Shown here: positions 1-6,139 of the stretch, piece after piece
Layout of the letters: every line of letters starts with the position of its first letter
Numbering within the stretch: the first letter of the stretch is position 1
Source: JBBTYG01 sp964418085
GTDB taxonomy: Bacteria; Patescibacteriota; Minisyncoccia; UBA6257; 2-01-FULL-56-20
Direction of reading: 5' to 3'
Length of the DNA stretch: 10,681 nucleotides
Assembly (NCBI GenBank): GCA_964418085.1
Contig: CAYQKB010000035.1
Location: forward strand, 1 to 10,681
Notes under the pieces: generated by a model
The model's input: the letters and a program-made list of their open reading frames with translations, nothing else
Databases searched by the model: none
Told to the model about the DNA's origin: nothing
Translations under genes and position numbers: made by a program

Positions 1-153
1 ATTAATATCGCGGCCGAAGGTATTTTGAGATGAGTTCTAGTATACCAAAACAGCATGCGCACGAACCAAAACCCAATGATTCACGCGCTATGTAATGCCG
101 CATAAGTCAAAAACTTATTACAAAGCTCCATATTAAAAAATTTGAGGTCTGAA
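1..153. other. Left-edge non-coding stretch, nothing recognised
   Basis: No convincing reading frame, tRNA or terminator is visible here. The only structure is a weak AT-rich hairpin with 6-bp arms (102-107 with 113-118), which lacks a GC core or a T-tract and is probably chance. The stretch lies downstream of the PurC-PurE terminator and probably separates it from a gene outside the window. Confidence 0.5.
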
Positions 154-193
154 AATAAATAAAAAGAGGCGGCATTCCTTGTGGAACACCGCC
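154..193 (-). terminator. Intrinsic terminator of the purC-purE fusion gene
   Basis: An 11-bp stem (168-178 with 183-193) closes a 4-base loop. Read on the minus strand, all 11 positions pair, two of them as G-U wobbles (173/188 and 174/187). On the plus strand those two would be mismatches, which fixes the orientation. The stem is followed on the minus strand by a T-rich run (complement of 154-165). It begins 27 bases after the stop codon of the fusion gene. Confidence 0.85.
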
Positions 194-220
194 CCGTGTT
201 TTTGAGCACTCGCTCACTTT

Positions 221-1693
221 TTACTTCACGATAAAGTTCAACTTCGCCTCTCTAGGCTTCGCCGGCAGAGAAATGAATTCTTTCATCACGGCGTCTTCGC
301 AGGCATTCACGAACCCCTCGGAACCGAAGTAAGCCGTGCTATCATCCCTCATCACCACCGGCCTTCCGGGGAGTTCTGTGATCGAGAGCCTCGCAGCAAG
401 ATTTGCGTCTTCGGTATCACCTTCAAGTCCGACACCCAAGACTGGAATTTCATCCTTCTTGAAGTATCGAAGCCAACTCTGGAGTATTCCGGCAAGCGCT
501 GCCGCTTTCCCGGCAGCAGCGACCACGGGCCCGACAGCCCGATCAAGCGTTCGCGCGTACTCCACTAAATCATGAGGAGTATAGTGACAACTCAAGATGT
601 GCAGACGATAGTGAACTTTTTTCATATCGAGCCACACAAGCCCGGACTGGATTCTCTTGAGATCGCTCTCGCTTCCGAGCACAATCTCGATGGGCGGCAC
701 CGTAACGCCGGAGATACCCATCACTTCCCGCTGGAAAGTTTCGAGGCGCATTTCCGTAAGGAGATAGCAGATGTAGCGATAGATCCGGCTGGTCCTCCAA
801 ACGATGTCCGCAGGTATCACAAGTGCGTGCACTTGGGCAACGTGTTCGGGATTCAGGGGATCGAGTTTATCAATCCCCAAACTCTCGAGATACACGCGAA
901 CAAACTGCTTGTCGTAGGAAGTCGGACTCCTTTCCTCTTTCCGAGATTTTTCCCAATCGTCACGACGCCAGAAGCGACTCGAGTCGGGAGTGAACCGCTC
1001 ATCACAGAGCGTGTATGTGCCGGTTACCGGATCAATCCCAAACTCGAGCTTTGTGTCGGCGAGAATAATCCCGCGTGAGTGCGCAAATTTGTGCGCAATT
1101 CCATAAAGCTCGAGAGTCGCCGGTTCCATGCGTGGATACAGCTTCCGAAATTCGGCAACGCTAATGTCCGCGTCGTGGCCTTCCTTCGCTTTCGTTGTGG
1201 GTGTAAAAATTGGCTTGTCGAGGCGATCGCCATCCTTAAGCCCGGGCGGCAATACGTGACCGCAAAGCATATGGTTCGGAGCGGTCTTCTTATACGTTTT
1301 CCAACCGCCGCCAGTGAGATAGCCGCGTACGATTCCCTCCCCATCATCCATGACACATTTTTTCACGACCGTGGCGCGTTTCTGAATATCGGCGTTGCCG
1401 CGAAGCTCGGACTGCAAATAGGAATCAATGCGGGATCCAAACGCAACGATGTCCTGATTAACCACACTGGCTATTTCCAGGTACGTCGCCCAGAAAATAT
1501 TCATCGCGGTAAGCACTTCGCCCTTATACGGCACCTCGACTGGCAAAACGAAATCGAAGGCGCTCAGGCGATCGGTTGCGCCCGGCAAAAGATTGCCGTT
1601 CTTGAGTACATACGTATCGCGGACTTTTCCGCGCATGTCCGGCAGAAAGCCGGGCAAAAACGAACGACTGACAGTTTCAGGAATTTTGGGCAT
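221..1693 (-). CDS. purC: SAICAR synthetase fused to a degenerate PurE-like domain
   Basis: The N-terminal domain (about residues 1-325) is a SAICAR synthetase, which joins CAIR and aspartate with ATP in de novo purine synthesis. Visible motifs are GKVRDTY (22-28), ATDRLSAFD (39-47), RGYLTGGGWKTY (123-134), PIFTPTTKAKEGHD (161-174), ADTKLEFG (212-219), DERFTPDSSRFW (231-242) and SYDKQFVR (259-266). The pattern resembles the longer yeast Ade1 type. The C-terminal domain (about 334-450) resembles PurE, the N5-CAIR mutase: GSESD (340-344), a His in SCHYTP (His370, matching E. coli His45) and a glycine/alanine-rich loop at 391-403. In that loop the usual AHLPG His is Ala399, and the Arg after the first His is Tyr371, so mutase activity is doubtful. 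The domain order is as in animal PAICS. The ATG start has no Shine-Dalgarno. The gene stands alone with its own promoter and terminator; no other purine gene is in the window. Confidence 0.92.
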   Translation of the reverse strand: MPKIPETVSRSFLPGFLPDMRGKVRDTYVLKNGNLLPGATDRLSAFDFVLPVEVPYKGEVLTAMNIFWATYLEIASVVNQDIVAFGSRIDSYLQSELRGNADIQKRATVVKKCVMDDGEGIVRGYLTGGGWKTYKKTAPNHMLCGHVLPPGLKDGDRLDKPIFTPTTKAKEGHDADISVAEFRKLYPRMEPATLELYGIAHKFAHSRGIILADTKLEFGIDPVTGTYTLCDERFTPDSSRFWRRDDWEKSRKEERSPTSYDKQFVRVYLESLGIDKLDPLNPEHVAQVHALVIPADIVWRTSRIYRYICYLLTEMRLETFQREVMGISGVTVPPIEIVLGSESDLKRIQSGLVWLDMKKVHYRLHILSCHYTPHDLVEYARTLDRAVGPVVAAAGKAAALAGILQSWLRYFKKDEIPVLGVGLEGDTEDANLAARLSITELPGRPVVMRDDSTAYFGSEGFVNACEDAVMKEFISLPAKPREAKLNFIVK

Positions 1694-1768
1694 ACAAATC
1701 TATTATTCAATTTTAAAAACTGCGTCCCTCCCCGGCCTTGATACCGGAAATTCGTCAGTTCTGCAGAG

Positions 1769-1797
1769 ATTCTAATTGAAACCAGTGGAATGGTCAA
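1769..1797 (-). promoter_or_regulatory. Sigma70-type promoter of purC-purE
   Basis: On the minus strand TTGACC (1797-1792), a 17-base spacer and TAGAAT (1774-1769) match the -35 and -10 consensus at 5 of 6 positions each. Transcription would start near 1762 and leave a leader of about 69 bases. That leader contains a purine-rich GGGGAGGG run too far from the ATG to serve as a ribosome site. I see no known riboswitch in it. Confidence 0.65.
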
Positions 1798-1825
1798 TGA
1801 AAATATTTTATTGAGAACTGCTCCT

Positions 1826-1854
1826 TTGCAAAAAAAATATCCGTGCGCTATATT
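1826..1854 (+). promoter_or_regulatory. Plus-strand promoter of a candidate small RNA
   Basis: TTGCAA (1826-1831), a 17-base spacer and TATATT (1849-1854) form a good sigma70-type promoter. It is divergent from the purC promoter, with 28 bases between the two -35 boxes. The predicted start is near 1861. No coding sequence follows on this strand before an intrinsic terminator at 1975-2013. Confidence 0.55.
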
Positions 1855-1860
1855 TAAATC

Positions 1861-2013
1861 AGCAAACTTCCGGCAATTTCTCGAAACAAAATAACTTTGG
1901 TAACTTCTTCAATTGTGCTGCCCGCTCGGCAGCATACTCTCCATAGAGAATTGCCCAACATTCCACAGTTAGTGCCCCCGTAAAGCTGCTCGGCTTGCGG
2001 GGGTCTTCTTTTT
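1861..2013 (+). ncRNA. Candidate structured small RNA, family not recognised
   Basis: Promoter and terminator bracket about 150 bases with no ATG. The middle folds as a compact three-way junction. A closing helix (1910-1914 with 1949-1953, 5 bp) holds one GC-rich hairpin (1916-1922 with 1928-1934, 7 bp, loop CGCTC) and a second hairpin (1937-1940 with 1945-1948). The 3' end is a terminator hairpin. The first hairpin and the terminator both present GCTCGGC around their loops. I do not recognise the sequence as tmRNA, RNase P RNA, SRP RNA or a common riboswitch. A 22-codon GTG-started frame inside it has no ribosome site and was not accepted. The boundaries are inferred from the promoter and the terminator T-tract. 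Confidence 0.5.
1975..2013 (+). terminator. Plus-strand intrinsic terminator
   Basis: The arms 1975-1987 and 1992-2003 form a stem of about 12 bp with one bulged A (1984), including a run of five C-G pairs. The loop is GCTC and the T-rich tail is TCTTCTTTTT (2004-2013). The tail is on the plus-strand side only. The minus-strand side has no T-run, so it does not serve the yggT transcript. Confidence 0.8.
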
Positions 2014-2055
2014 AAAAGGACCGGTCAATATTCAATCGAAAAAAACTGCCTTGCC

Positions 2056-2415
2056 TCACTTCTTTTCCTGCTCATCAAGCTTTGCCGCTGCCTCCGGCGT
2101 CGAAACTGTTTTACTCATCAAGAATAATTGTATGATTGCAAGTGCGATCATCCAATACACGACGATTGCGAGAATGGTCGTCCACTCAAAAATGCTCCCT
2201 TCGACAGCGACGGTCGGAAACACGGCGATGAATGGAGCCATGAACGGCGCCGTAATGGCATAAATAAAATGCGTAAATCCCGCCCCAGGGTTCGCACCCG
2301 TCAGTTTGAACACAAAACGAAACGCAAGCAGTATTTCAAGAAGCGAAAGGAGATACCACACGATTTGCGTACCTTTAAACAATGGTTTTGTAGTGGGAGA
2401 GTTATATGAGTCCAT
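2056..2415 (-). CDS. YggT family integral membrane protein
   Basis: This 119-residue protein fits the YggT family, small membrane proteins of unsettled role, linked in some bacteria to osmotic tolerance or cell-division clusters. The family signature is visible: an Arg-containing helix ending in LTGANP (38-43), then a segment with TAPFMAPF (55-62) and FP (66-67). Hydrophobic spans lie at about 16-38, 48-70 and 79-100, with a short charged C-terminal tail. It is the last gene of a three-gene minus-strand set and starts 20 bases after the stop of the GlsB-like gene. No Shine-Dalgarno is seen. Downstream there is a T7 run on the minus strand (near 2040) but no clear stem, so I call no terminator. 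Confidence 0.85.
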   Translation of the reverse strand: MDSYNSPTTKPLFKGTQIVWYLLSLLEILLAFRFVFKLTGANPGAGFTHFIYAITAPFMAPFIAVFPTVAVEGSIFEWTTILAIVVYWMIALAIIQLFLMSKTVSTPEAAAKLDEQEKK

Positions 2416-2435
2416 GATTTTGTTTCAATAAATAT

Positions 2436-2684
2436 TTATTTACGCACAAACTTTACGATTGCAATGAGCACGCACGCACCGAGGAGCGCAACGAGAAAGC
2501 TGTACAGATTAAATCCTCCCACGCCGCTCTCTCCGACAATACTCATGATCCAGCCGCCTATGACCGCACCGACAATACCGACAATAATGTTGAGCAAAGC
2601 TCCCTGCTCGGCATCGGTCTTCATAATGAGCGATGCTATCCAGCCAACCAATGCGCCAAATATAATCCACAAAATAATTCCCAT
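2436..2684 (-). CDS. GlsB/YeaQ/YmgE family membrane protein
   Basis: This 82-residue protein consists of three glycine-rich hydrophobic segments (about 1-20, 29-52 and 59-79). It has the GALVGWIAS and GAVIGGWI patterns typical of the transglycosylase-associated (GlsB/YeaQ/YmgE) family. Members are small inner-membrane proteins often induced by stress; their biochemical activity is not established, and the family name does not imply transglycosylase activity. Full family length, intact. It lies 18 bases after the DUF3494 gene and 20 bases before yggT on the same strand, so co-transcription is likely. The ATG has no Shine-Dalgarno. Confidence 0.88.
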   Translation of the reverse strand: MGIILWIIFGALVGWIASLIMKTDAEQGALLNIIVGIVGAVIGGWIMSIVGESGVGGFNLYSFLVALLGACVLIAIVKFVRK

Positions 2685-2702
2685 ATGTGTAATTAATATA
2701 AT

Positions 2703-3968
2703 TTAATAATTTGTACTTACATACGCCCGAGTTATTGATCCGAAATTTCCGAGAGCAGGGCTAATGCCGACGCTCGCTTGGAATTCAGCGAGTGCCGCTC
2801 GAGTTATATCTCCAAAGTACGCGGTCGCACCAACTGCAGCTAAAGCTTGAGCAGAAGGACCTTTATTTTGAGAAATCAGAAATTGCTGCAGAGTCGCTAC
2901 GTCAGCACCGACACTCCCCTTTCCCAAATTCATCGCAATCGCACGAACCCCCTGACCGAAAGAAGAACCTTGTTGTCGTGCTTGTACTTGCGCCCGGAGC
3001 GACTGCAGAGTCGCCACCAATCCGCTAAGCTGAGCTTGTTGATCTGCAGTAGTATTCATATTCGCCGAAGCCTGCGGGTTCTGATTTTGCACTATTACCA
3101 TTGGCGCTGGATTGGAATACGGTGATGTCGGTGCGGGTGTATAAGTTGGCGGCGGTGTTTGAGGAGAAGTAGAAGGCGGAGGAACAATAGGCGCCGGAAC
3201 TGCCGAACTGCCGGCTGGCATCGTAACAATATTTGAGTCGAGCGTAACCGCAGTCTGTGCGAGTGCTCGGCCAGTGAGCCGCGCGCCGGTATTCATCACT
3301 ATCGCTGTTTGATCTAATATATTTCCATTAAACACCGCTGTCGTACCGATGGTCGTCTGCCCCGCAACAACCCAAAAAATATTTCTGGGTTGCGCGCCAC
3401 CGGCGAGAACTATCTTCGCACCGGAACTGATATTGAGAGATTGCGCTATCTGGAAAATCCAGACATCGTTTGCACTGCCCGAAAGAGTTACATCCGTCGG
3501 TATCGTGAGACCGGTACCCCATTTATAGACGCCGGGAGCGAGCGTCATCCCGCCGATATTTCCGGCACCAAGTTCCGTAACAGTAGGCGCGCGTCCTGCA
3601 GCGTCCGTGTAGGCCGTCTGCATGTCGCCTATGGCAACGGTCATCATAGCCGGAGTCGGAACCGCATAATCGGAGGCATATACTTTTCCGGTAACTAATG
3701 CTGATGTTGAAAATGCGCTGGCTGCAGGAAGAGTTAATGCAAATCCGGTTATGGCACTTGCAGCGATTGGGCTCACTCCAATATCGCCGACAATAGATGT
3801 CGCCCCCGTAGTTGAAATTCCTGTTTTTGACAAAATCACGAAATTTCCAGCAGTTCCAAGATTTACTGCCGCCGGACCTGCCGCGAATGCAGAAAGTGAA
3901 CCAAGCGACCCAAACACCAAGGAAACAAACAATGCACTGACTATTGAATTTTTCTTAAAGTTTTTCAT
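2703..3968 (-). CDS. Secreted DUF3494 ice-binding-like protein with peptidoglycan-binding domain
   Basis: From the chosen ATG the protein has 421 residues. Residues 1-30 form a classical signal peptide: a lysine-rich start, a hydrophobic core and an AFA-AG cleavage site. About 33-250 is a DUF3494 domain, the fold of one class of ice-binding proteins, with LGTAGNFVILSKTGIS near its start, a GDIGVSP motif and repeated short beta-type segments. A Pro/Thr/Ser-rich linker follows (about 254-295), then a Gln-rich predicted coiled coil (about 310-335). A C-terminal peptidoglycan-binding-type domain (about 350-421) has GSVGADVATLQQFL and a closing FGSITRAYV. The protein is probably exported and anchored at the wall. 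A GTG at 3995 would add nine residues but would spoil the signal peptide, so Met at 3968 is preferred. An ice-related function is not shown, as many DUF3494 proteins are adhesins or of unknown role. Confidence 0.85.
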   Translation of the reverse strand: MKNFKKNSIVSALFVSLVFGSLGSLSAFAAGPAAVNLGTAGNFVILSKTGISTTGATSIVGDIGVSPIAASAITGFALTLPAASAFSTSALVTGKVYASDYAVPTPAMMTVAIGDMQTAYTDAAGRAPTVTELGAGNIGGMTLAPGVYKWGTGLTIPTDVTLSGSANDVWIFQIAQSLNISSGAKIVLAGGAQPRNIFWVVAGQTTIGTTAVFNGNILDQTAIVMNTGARLTGRALAQTAVTLDSNIVTMPAGSSAVPAPIVPPPSTSPQTPPPTYTPAPTSPYSNPAPMVIVQNQNPQASANMNTTADQQAQLSGLVATLQSLRAQVQARQQGSSFGQGVRAIAMNLGKGSVGADVATLQQFLISQNKGPSAQALAAVGATAYFGDITRAALAEFQASVGISPALGNFGSITRAYVSTNY

Positions 3969-4085
3969 ATTATTTTTTAAAATCATACCGAGCACAATTT
4001 TTAGTTAATTTAATTTTAATTTATTTTATTAATGAATTTGTCGACTTTGATATAAGCAACGAACCAAAAACGCAAACTACGAATA

Positions 4086-4676
4086 TTATGCTTTAATTTT
4101 TAACTCATTTATTTCTTTTTCCAGCTTCATGATATTGATCTCAAGTTTCTGCGTTTGTTCCGTGAGCTTAGTCTCAAACTGCTTCGTTCTGATAGCAAGT
4201 GTTTCGGCAACAACCATCATGTCCGTCACGTCTTCAATAGCAAGAAGTATAATGGGTGGAAATACTTTTGAAGCCGTGTCTTCCTGAACATGAATCTGCC
4301 TGGCATTTAATATCATCACCTTTCGACCAATAACGGGAAACTCGTGAGCAACCTCAAAGCCCTTAAAAAAGGTATTCTTGGGTAAAATATCTTCAAGAAG
4401 TTTTCGAAGTGCGGGAATATTCCATTGGCCGTTTCCAAGTTCATACACTATCTTTTTCTCGGTCTCCCGGGACTCGACCTGAAATGTCCGGTAAAAAGAC
4501 TCGTTTGCCGCCATTACTCGAAGATCCCGATCAAGAATTAAAATCGGCTCCCGCATCACATCCACCACCGTCTTAATATATGTCCATCCCTCCTCCCACA
4601 ACCGATCGAAAAAATCCACTCCCACCGCTTCAAAGGTTTCAAAATTTCGTTTTGTAGCTTTTTTATTTGCTTCCAT
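4086..4676 (-). CDS. Stand-alone PAS domain protein with coiled-coil tail
   Basis: From the chosen ATG this is a 196-residue soluble protein. About residues 32-152 form a PAS sensory domain. MREPILILDRDLRVMAANES (41-60) is the typical first strand-helix unit, and ELGNGQWNIPALRKLLE (79-95) and the NARQI / LLAIEDVTD strands resemble PAS domains of chemotaxis-type and light-sensing kinases. Residues about 155-195 are a charged coiled coil. No kinase, cyclase or DNA-binding output domain follows, so it may act by dimerising or by binding a partner. A TTG at 4703 is in frame but overlaps the only GGAGG, which also lies 20 bases from the ATG, so neither start has a proper ribosome site. It is divergent from the first ECF sigma gene across a shared regulatory region. 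No flavin-type Cys motif is visible; the ligand is unknown. Confidence 0.75.
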   Translation of the reverse strand: MEANKKATKRNFETFEAVGVDFFDRLWEEGWTYIKTVVDVMREPILILDRDLRVMAANESFYRTFQVESRETEKKIVYELGNGQWNIPALRKLLEDILPKNTFFKGFEVAHEFPVIGRKVMILNARQIHVQEDTASKVFPPIILLAIEDVTDMMVVAETLAIRTKQFETKLTEQTQKLEINIMKLEKEINELKIKA

Positions 4677-4818
4677 ACTGTTGTCGCCGTTTGAAACCTC
4701 CAATTATTACGACCGGTATGGATTAAATTCATCTTCCTTCATTCGCTATTAAGCTATAAAGCATGGTATGGTTAAAGCCCACCAGACACTCCTTTACGTA
4801 TCATCGCCGTAATCGCGA

Positions 4819-4918
4819 TGTAATAAAAAATCGCGTCACAGCATTGTTATAGACATAGAAATGGATACATATGCAAAGTATTACAGCACTACTGTAATAT
4901 CCGTGTAATAAAAAATCG
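4819..4918. promoter_or_regulatory. Operator-like dyad and TGTAATA repeats between PAS and sigma genes
   Basis: A perfect 8-bp inverted repeat has arms TATTACAG (4879-4886) and CTGTAATA (4892-4899) around 5 bases. The half-site TGTAATA also occurs at 4819-4825 and 4904-4910. These two copies are part of a perfect 15-bp direct repeat (4819-4833 and 4904-4918, TGTAATAAAAAATCG) spaced 85 bases. Another inverted repeat, CATCGC (4802-4807) with GCGATG (4815-4820), abuts the first copy. The arrangement suggests a regulator site controlling the divergent PAS and sigma genes. The regulator is unknown. Confidence 0.5.
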
Positions 4919-4929
4919 TTACGTCCGTC
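4904..4929 (+). promoter_or_regulatory. Possible ECF-type promoter of the first sigma gene
   Basis: TGTAAT (4904-4909), a 16-base spacer and CGTC (4926-4929) resemble ECF-class promoters, whose -10 is often CGTC. A similar TGAAAT-16-CGTC precedes the second sigma gene. The ATG lies 11 bases after CGTC, giving a very short leader, in keeping with the lack of Shine-Dalgarno. A second CGTC at 4922-4925 leaves the spacing ambiguous. Confidence 0.3.
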
Positions 4930-4940
4930 TATTAAGTTAT

Positions 4941-5465
4941 ATGACCCCAAAACAAGAAACCCAAAGGCAAGGAATACTCACTACCGCGCATCGCACCTTT
5001 CAAAAAGGGCTTAATCTTCATGCATTTTTCAAGGTACATGATAACGCGCTTGGCGAGGACCTCGTACAAGACACCTTCATAAAAACATGGAATTACCTCG
5101 TGAAAGGCGGGAAAATTGACATGATGAAGGCTTTTCTGTATCACATCCTCAATAACCTTATTGTGGACGAATATCGGAAACATAAAGCAACCTCGCTTGA
5201 TGTACTTCTCGAAAAGGGCTATGAACCGGCAGACACGAACGATCCAAGACGCCTTGCGGACATTCTTGACGGAAAAGAAGCGATGCTCTTGATCCAGCAG
5301 CTCCCTCAACCGTACCAAAAAATAATGCGAATGCGATATGTGCAGGATTTGTCGCTTACGGAAATATCCCTTATTACCGGGCAGACAAAAAATACTATTG
5401 CCGTACAAGTGCACCGAGGACTTAAAAAACTGAAATTGTTATATAAAGACGCAGTAAGTGCGTAG
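4941..5465 (+). CDS. ECF-type RNA polymerase sigma factor (copy 1)
   Basis: This 174-residue protein has only sigma regions 2 and 4, as in extracytoplasmic-function sigma factors. Region 2 spans about 15-82, with GEDLVQDTFIKTWNYL (38-53) for core polymerase contact and FLYHILNNLIVDEYRKHK (65-82) for -10 recognition. A short linker holds SLDVLLEKG (85-93). Region 4 is at about 109-168, with the helix-turn-helix around LSLTEISLITGQTKNTIAVQ (137-156). The sequence style matches ECF factors common in Parcubacteria. It is a close paralogue of the gene at 10007, with long identical blocks in both regions. No anti-sigma factor is recognisable beside it. It is followed directly by a small Lmo0937-family gene on the same strand. 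The ATG is preceded by an AT-rich sequence without Shine-Dalgarno. Confidence 0.9.
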   Translation: MTPKQETQRQGILTTAHRTFQKGLNLHAFFKVHDNALGEDLVQDTFIKTWNYLVKGGKIDMMKAFLYHILNNLIVDEYRKHKATSLDVLLEKGYEPADTNDPRRLADILDGKEAMLLIQQLPQPYQKIMRMRYVQDLSLTEISLITGQTKNTIAVQVHRGLKKLKLLYKDAVSA

Positions 5466-5494
5466 TCGTGATTACAAACAATACTAAAAAAATC

Positions 5495-5626
5495 ATGCTC
5501 ACCACAGTTATCGTAGTCTTATTAATCCTATGGCTTCTTGGATTTAGTTTTAAAATCGGAGGCAATTTAATTCATACTCTTCTTGTTATTGTACTCATCG
5601 TGCTTATCGTTCGACTACTCTCTTAG
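5495..5626 (+). CDS. Lmo0937-family small membrane protein
   Basis: A 43-residue frame begins MLTTVIVVLLILWLLGFSFK, then IGGNLIHTLLVI and a C-terminal IVRLLS. This is the two-helix pattern of the Lmo0937 family: an LWLLG turn, a GG-xLIH motif and a hydrophobic second helix. Two membrane segments are expected; the function is unknown. An in-frame GTG at 5468, two bases after the sigma stop, would add nine residues and allow translational coupling; ATG 5495 fits the family start better. Either way the gene sits in one transcription unit with the sigma gene, ending at the terminator 25 bases downstream. Confidence 0.75.
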   Translation: MLTTVIVVLLILWLLGFSFKIGGNLIHTLLVIVLIVLIVRLLS

Positions 5627-5650
5627 TGAAACTTGGATAATGAGAGATGA

Positions 5651-5684
5651 ATGAAAAACACCCGCCGCAGCGGGTGTTTTTCAT
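5651..5684. terminator. Bidirectional terminator between convergent genes
   Basis: A perfect 15-bp stem (5651-5665 with 5670-5684) encloses the loop CGCA. It contains CACCCGC/GCGGGTG flanked by A5 on one side and T5 on the other. The structure therefore terminates the plus-strand sigma/Lmo0937 unit and the minus-strand YHS gene, whose stop lies only six bases away. Confidence 0.92.
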
Positions 5685-5690
5685 GATGCG

Positions 5691-5852
5691 CTACTTCGCA
5701 AATTTCTCCGGATTTACGTCAAACTCTCTTTTACACCCTTCGGAGCAAAAATAGTAGGTTTTCCCATTATAATTACTCGTATACATCGCGGCCTTAGGAT
5801 CAAGCTCTTTCCCGCACACTGCATCTTTAACCATAATCAAAGTATCTGCCAT
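5691..5852 (-). CDS. Small YHS domain protein
   Basis: A 53-residue protein that is almost entirely a YHS domain. It has DAVCGKELDP (10-19), then YNGKTYYFCSEGC (28-40) and FDVNPEKFA. Cys13, Cys36 and Cys40 are the conserved putative metal ligands; YHS domains occur in copper- and heavy-metal-handling proteins, so metal binding is likely but the metal is not known. The frame stays open for 39 codons upstream (to 5969), but that part is AT-rich, matches nothing in the family and was left out. ATG 5852 is preferred; a second ATG at 5834 also fits the family start. The gene converges on the sigma/Lmo0937 unit. Confidence 0.8.
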   Translation of the reverse strand: MADTLIMVKDAVCGKELDPKAAMYTSNYNGKTYYFCSEGCKREFDVNPEKFAK

Positions 5853-5969
5853 AGGTAATTGGATAAAAAACTTAATTTGCGACCTTTGGTATATAAACAA
5901 GGACGAATGTTTTATATAAAAATTACATAAGCAGAAAAAATCGAGCCCGAGAAGATTTTGAAAACTCAA

Positions 5970-6070
5970 ATTTAAAATATTTAAAACACAAAATATTGAA
6001 ATAGTAAAAACGGTATATATTTTTCTGAGTTATCAACAGTATATGCGCACTTATCCACCTCTTAACCACA
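5970..6070. other. AT-rich stretch with three DnaA-box-like sequences
   Basis: After a very AT-rich segment (about 5970-6020) come TTATCAACA (6030-6038), TTATCCACC (6051-6059) and TTAACCACA (6062-6070), all in the same orientation. Each differs by one base from the DnaA box TTATCCACA. A fourth weaker match lies on the other strand at 6144-6152. The layout resembles a small origin or a DnaA-controlled promoter. No dnaA, dnaN or rpmH gene is in the window, so the replication role is unproven. Confidence 0.4.
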
Positions 6071-6078
6071 AATTTCTA

Positions 6079-6108
6079 TTGACTTATTAGAAAACTGCGC
6101 GAGAATAT
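6079..6108 (+). promoter_or_regulatory. Weak plus-strand promoter before the rod-like RNA
   Basis: TTGACT (6079-6084) is a good -35. The best -10 at allowed spacing is GAATAT (6103-6108, 18-base spacer); TATATA at 6106-6111 is a better box but too far away. A start near 6115 would place the nested inverted repeat about 25 bases into the transcript. The DnaA-box-like sites lie just upstream. Confidence 0.3.
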
Positions 6109-6139
6109 ATACAGTAATTTTAACAGCGGGGAAAATCGA

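Noticed and set aside
102..118. AT-rich 6-bp hairpin near the left edge
   Set aside because: Short, without a GC core or T-tract; likely chance in AT-rich sequence.
572..1741. Two long plus-strand open frames (572-1078 and 1079-1741) opposite the purC-purE gene
   Set aside because: They lie wholly or almost wholly antisense to a clearly recognisable enzyme, show no domain pattern and have no start signals.
1917..1983. A 22-codon GTG-started frame within the candidate small RNA
   Set aside because: No ribosome site, and it runs through the hairpins into the terminator.
1975..2003. The strong hairpin considered as the terminator of the yggT operon
   Set aside because: Its T-tract lies on the plus-strand side only, and the minus-strand exit side has no T-run.
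4819..4918. The 15-bp direct repeat considered as a CRISPR or mobile-element end
   Set aside because: There are only two copies, the unit is too short for a CRISPR array, and there are no cas or transposase genes in the window.
4932..5414. A 160-codon minus-strand frame opposite sigma copy 1, with a similar one opposite copy 2 (9947-10246)
   Set aside because: Both are shadows of the conserved sigma coding sequence; their resemblance to each other follows from the sigma paralogy.
5853..5969. A 39-codon upstream extension of the YHS gene
   Set aside because: It is AT-rich, not part of the YHS family pattern, and two better ATG starts lie just before the domain.
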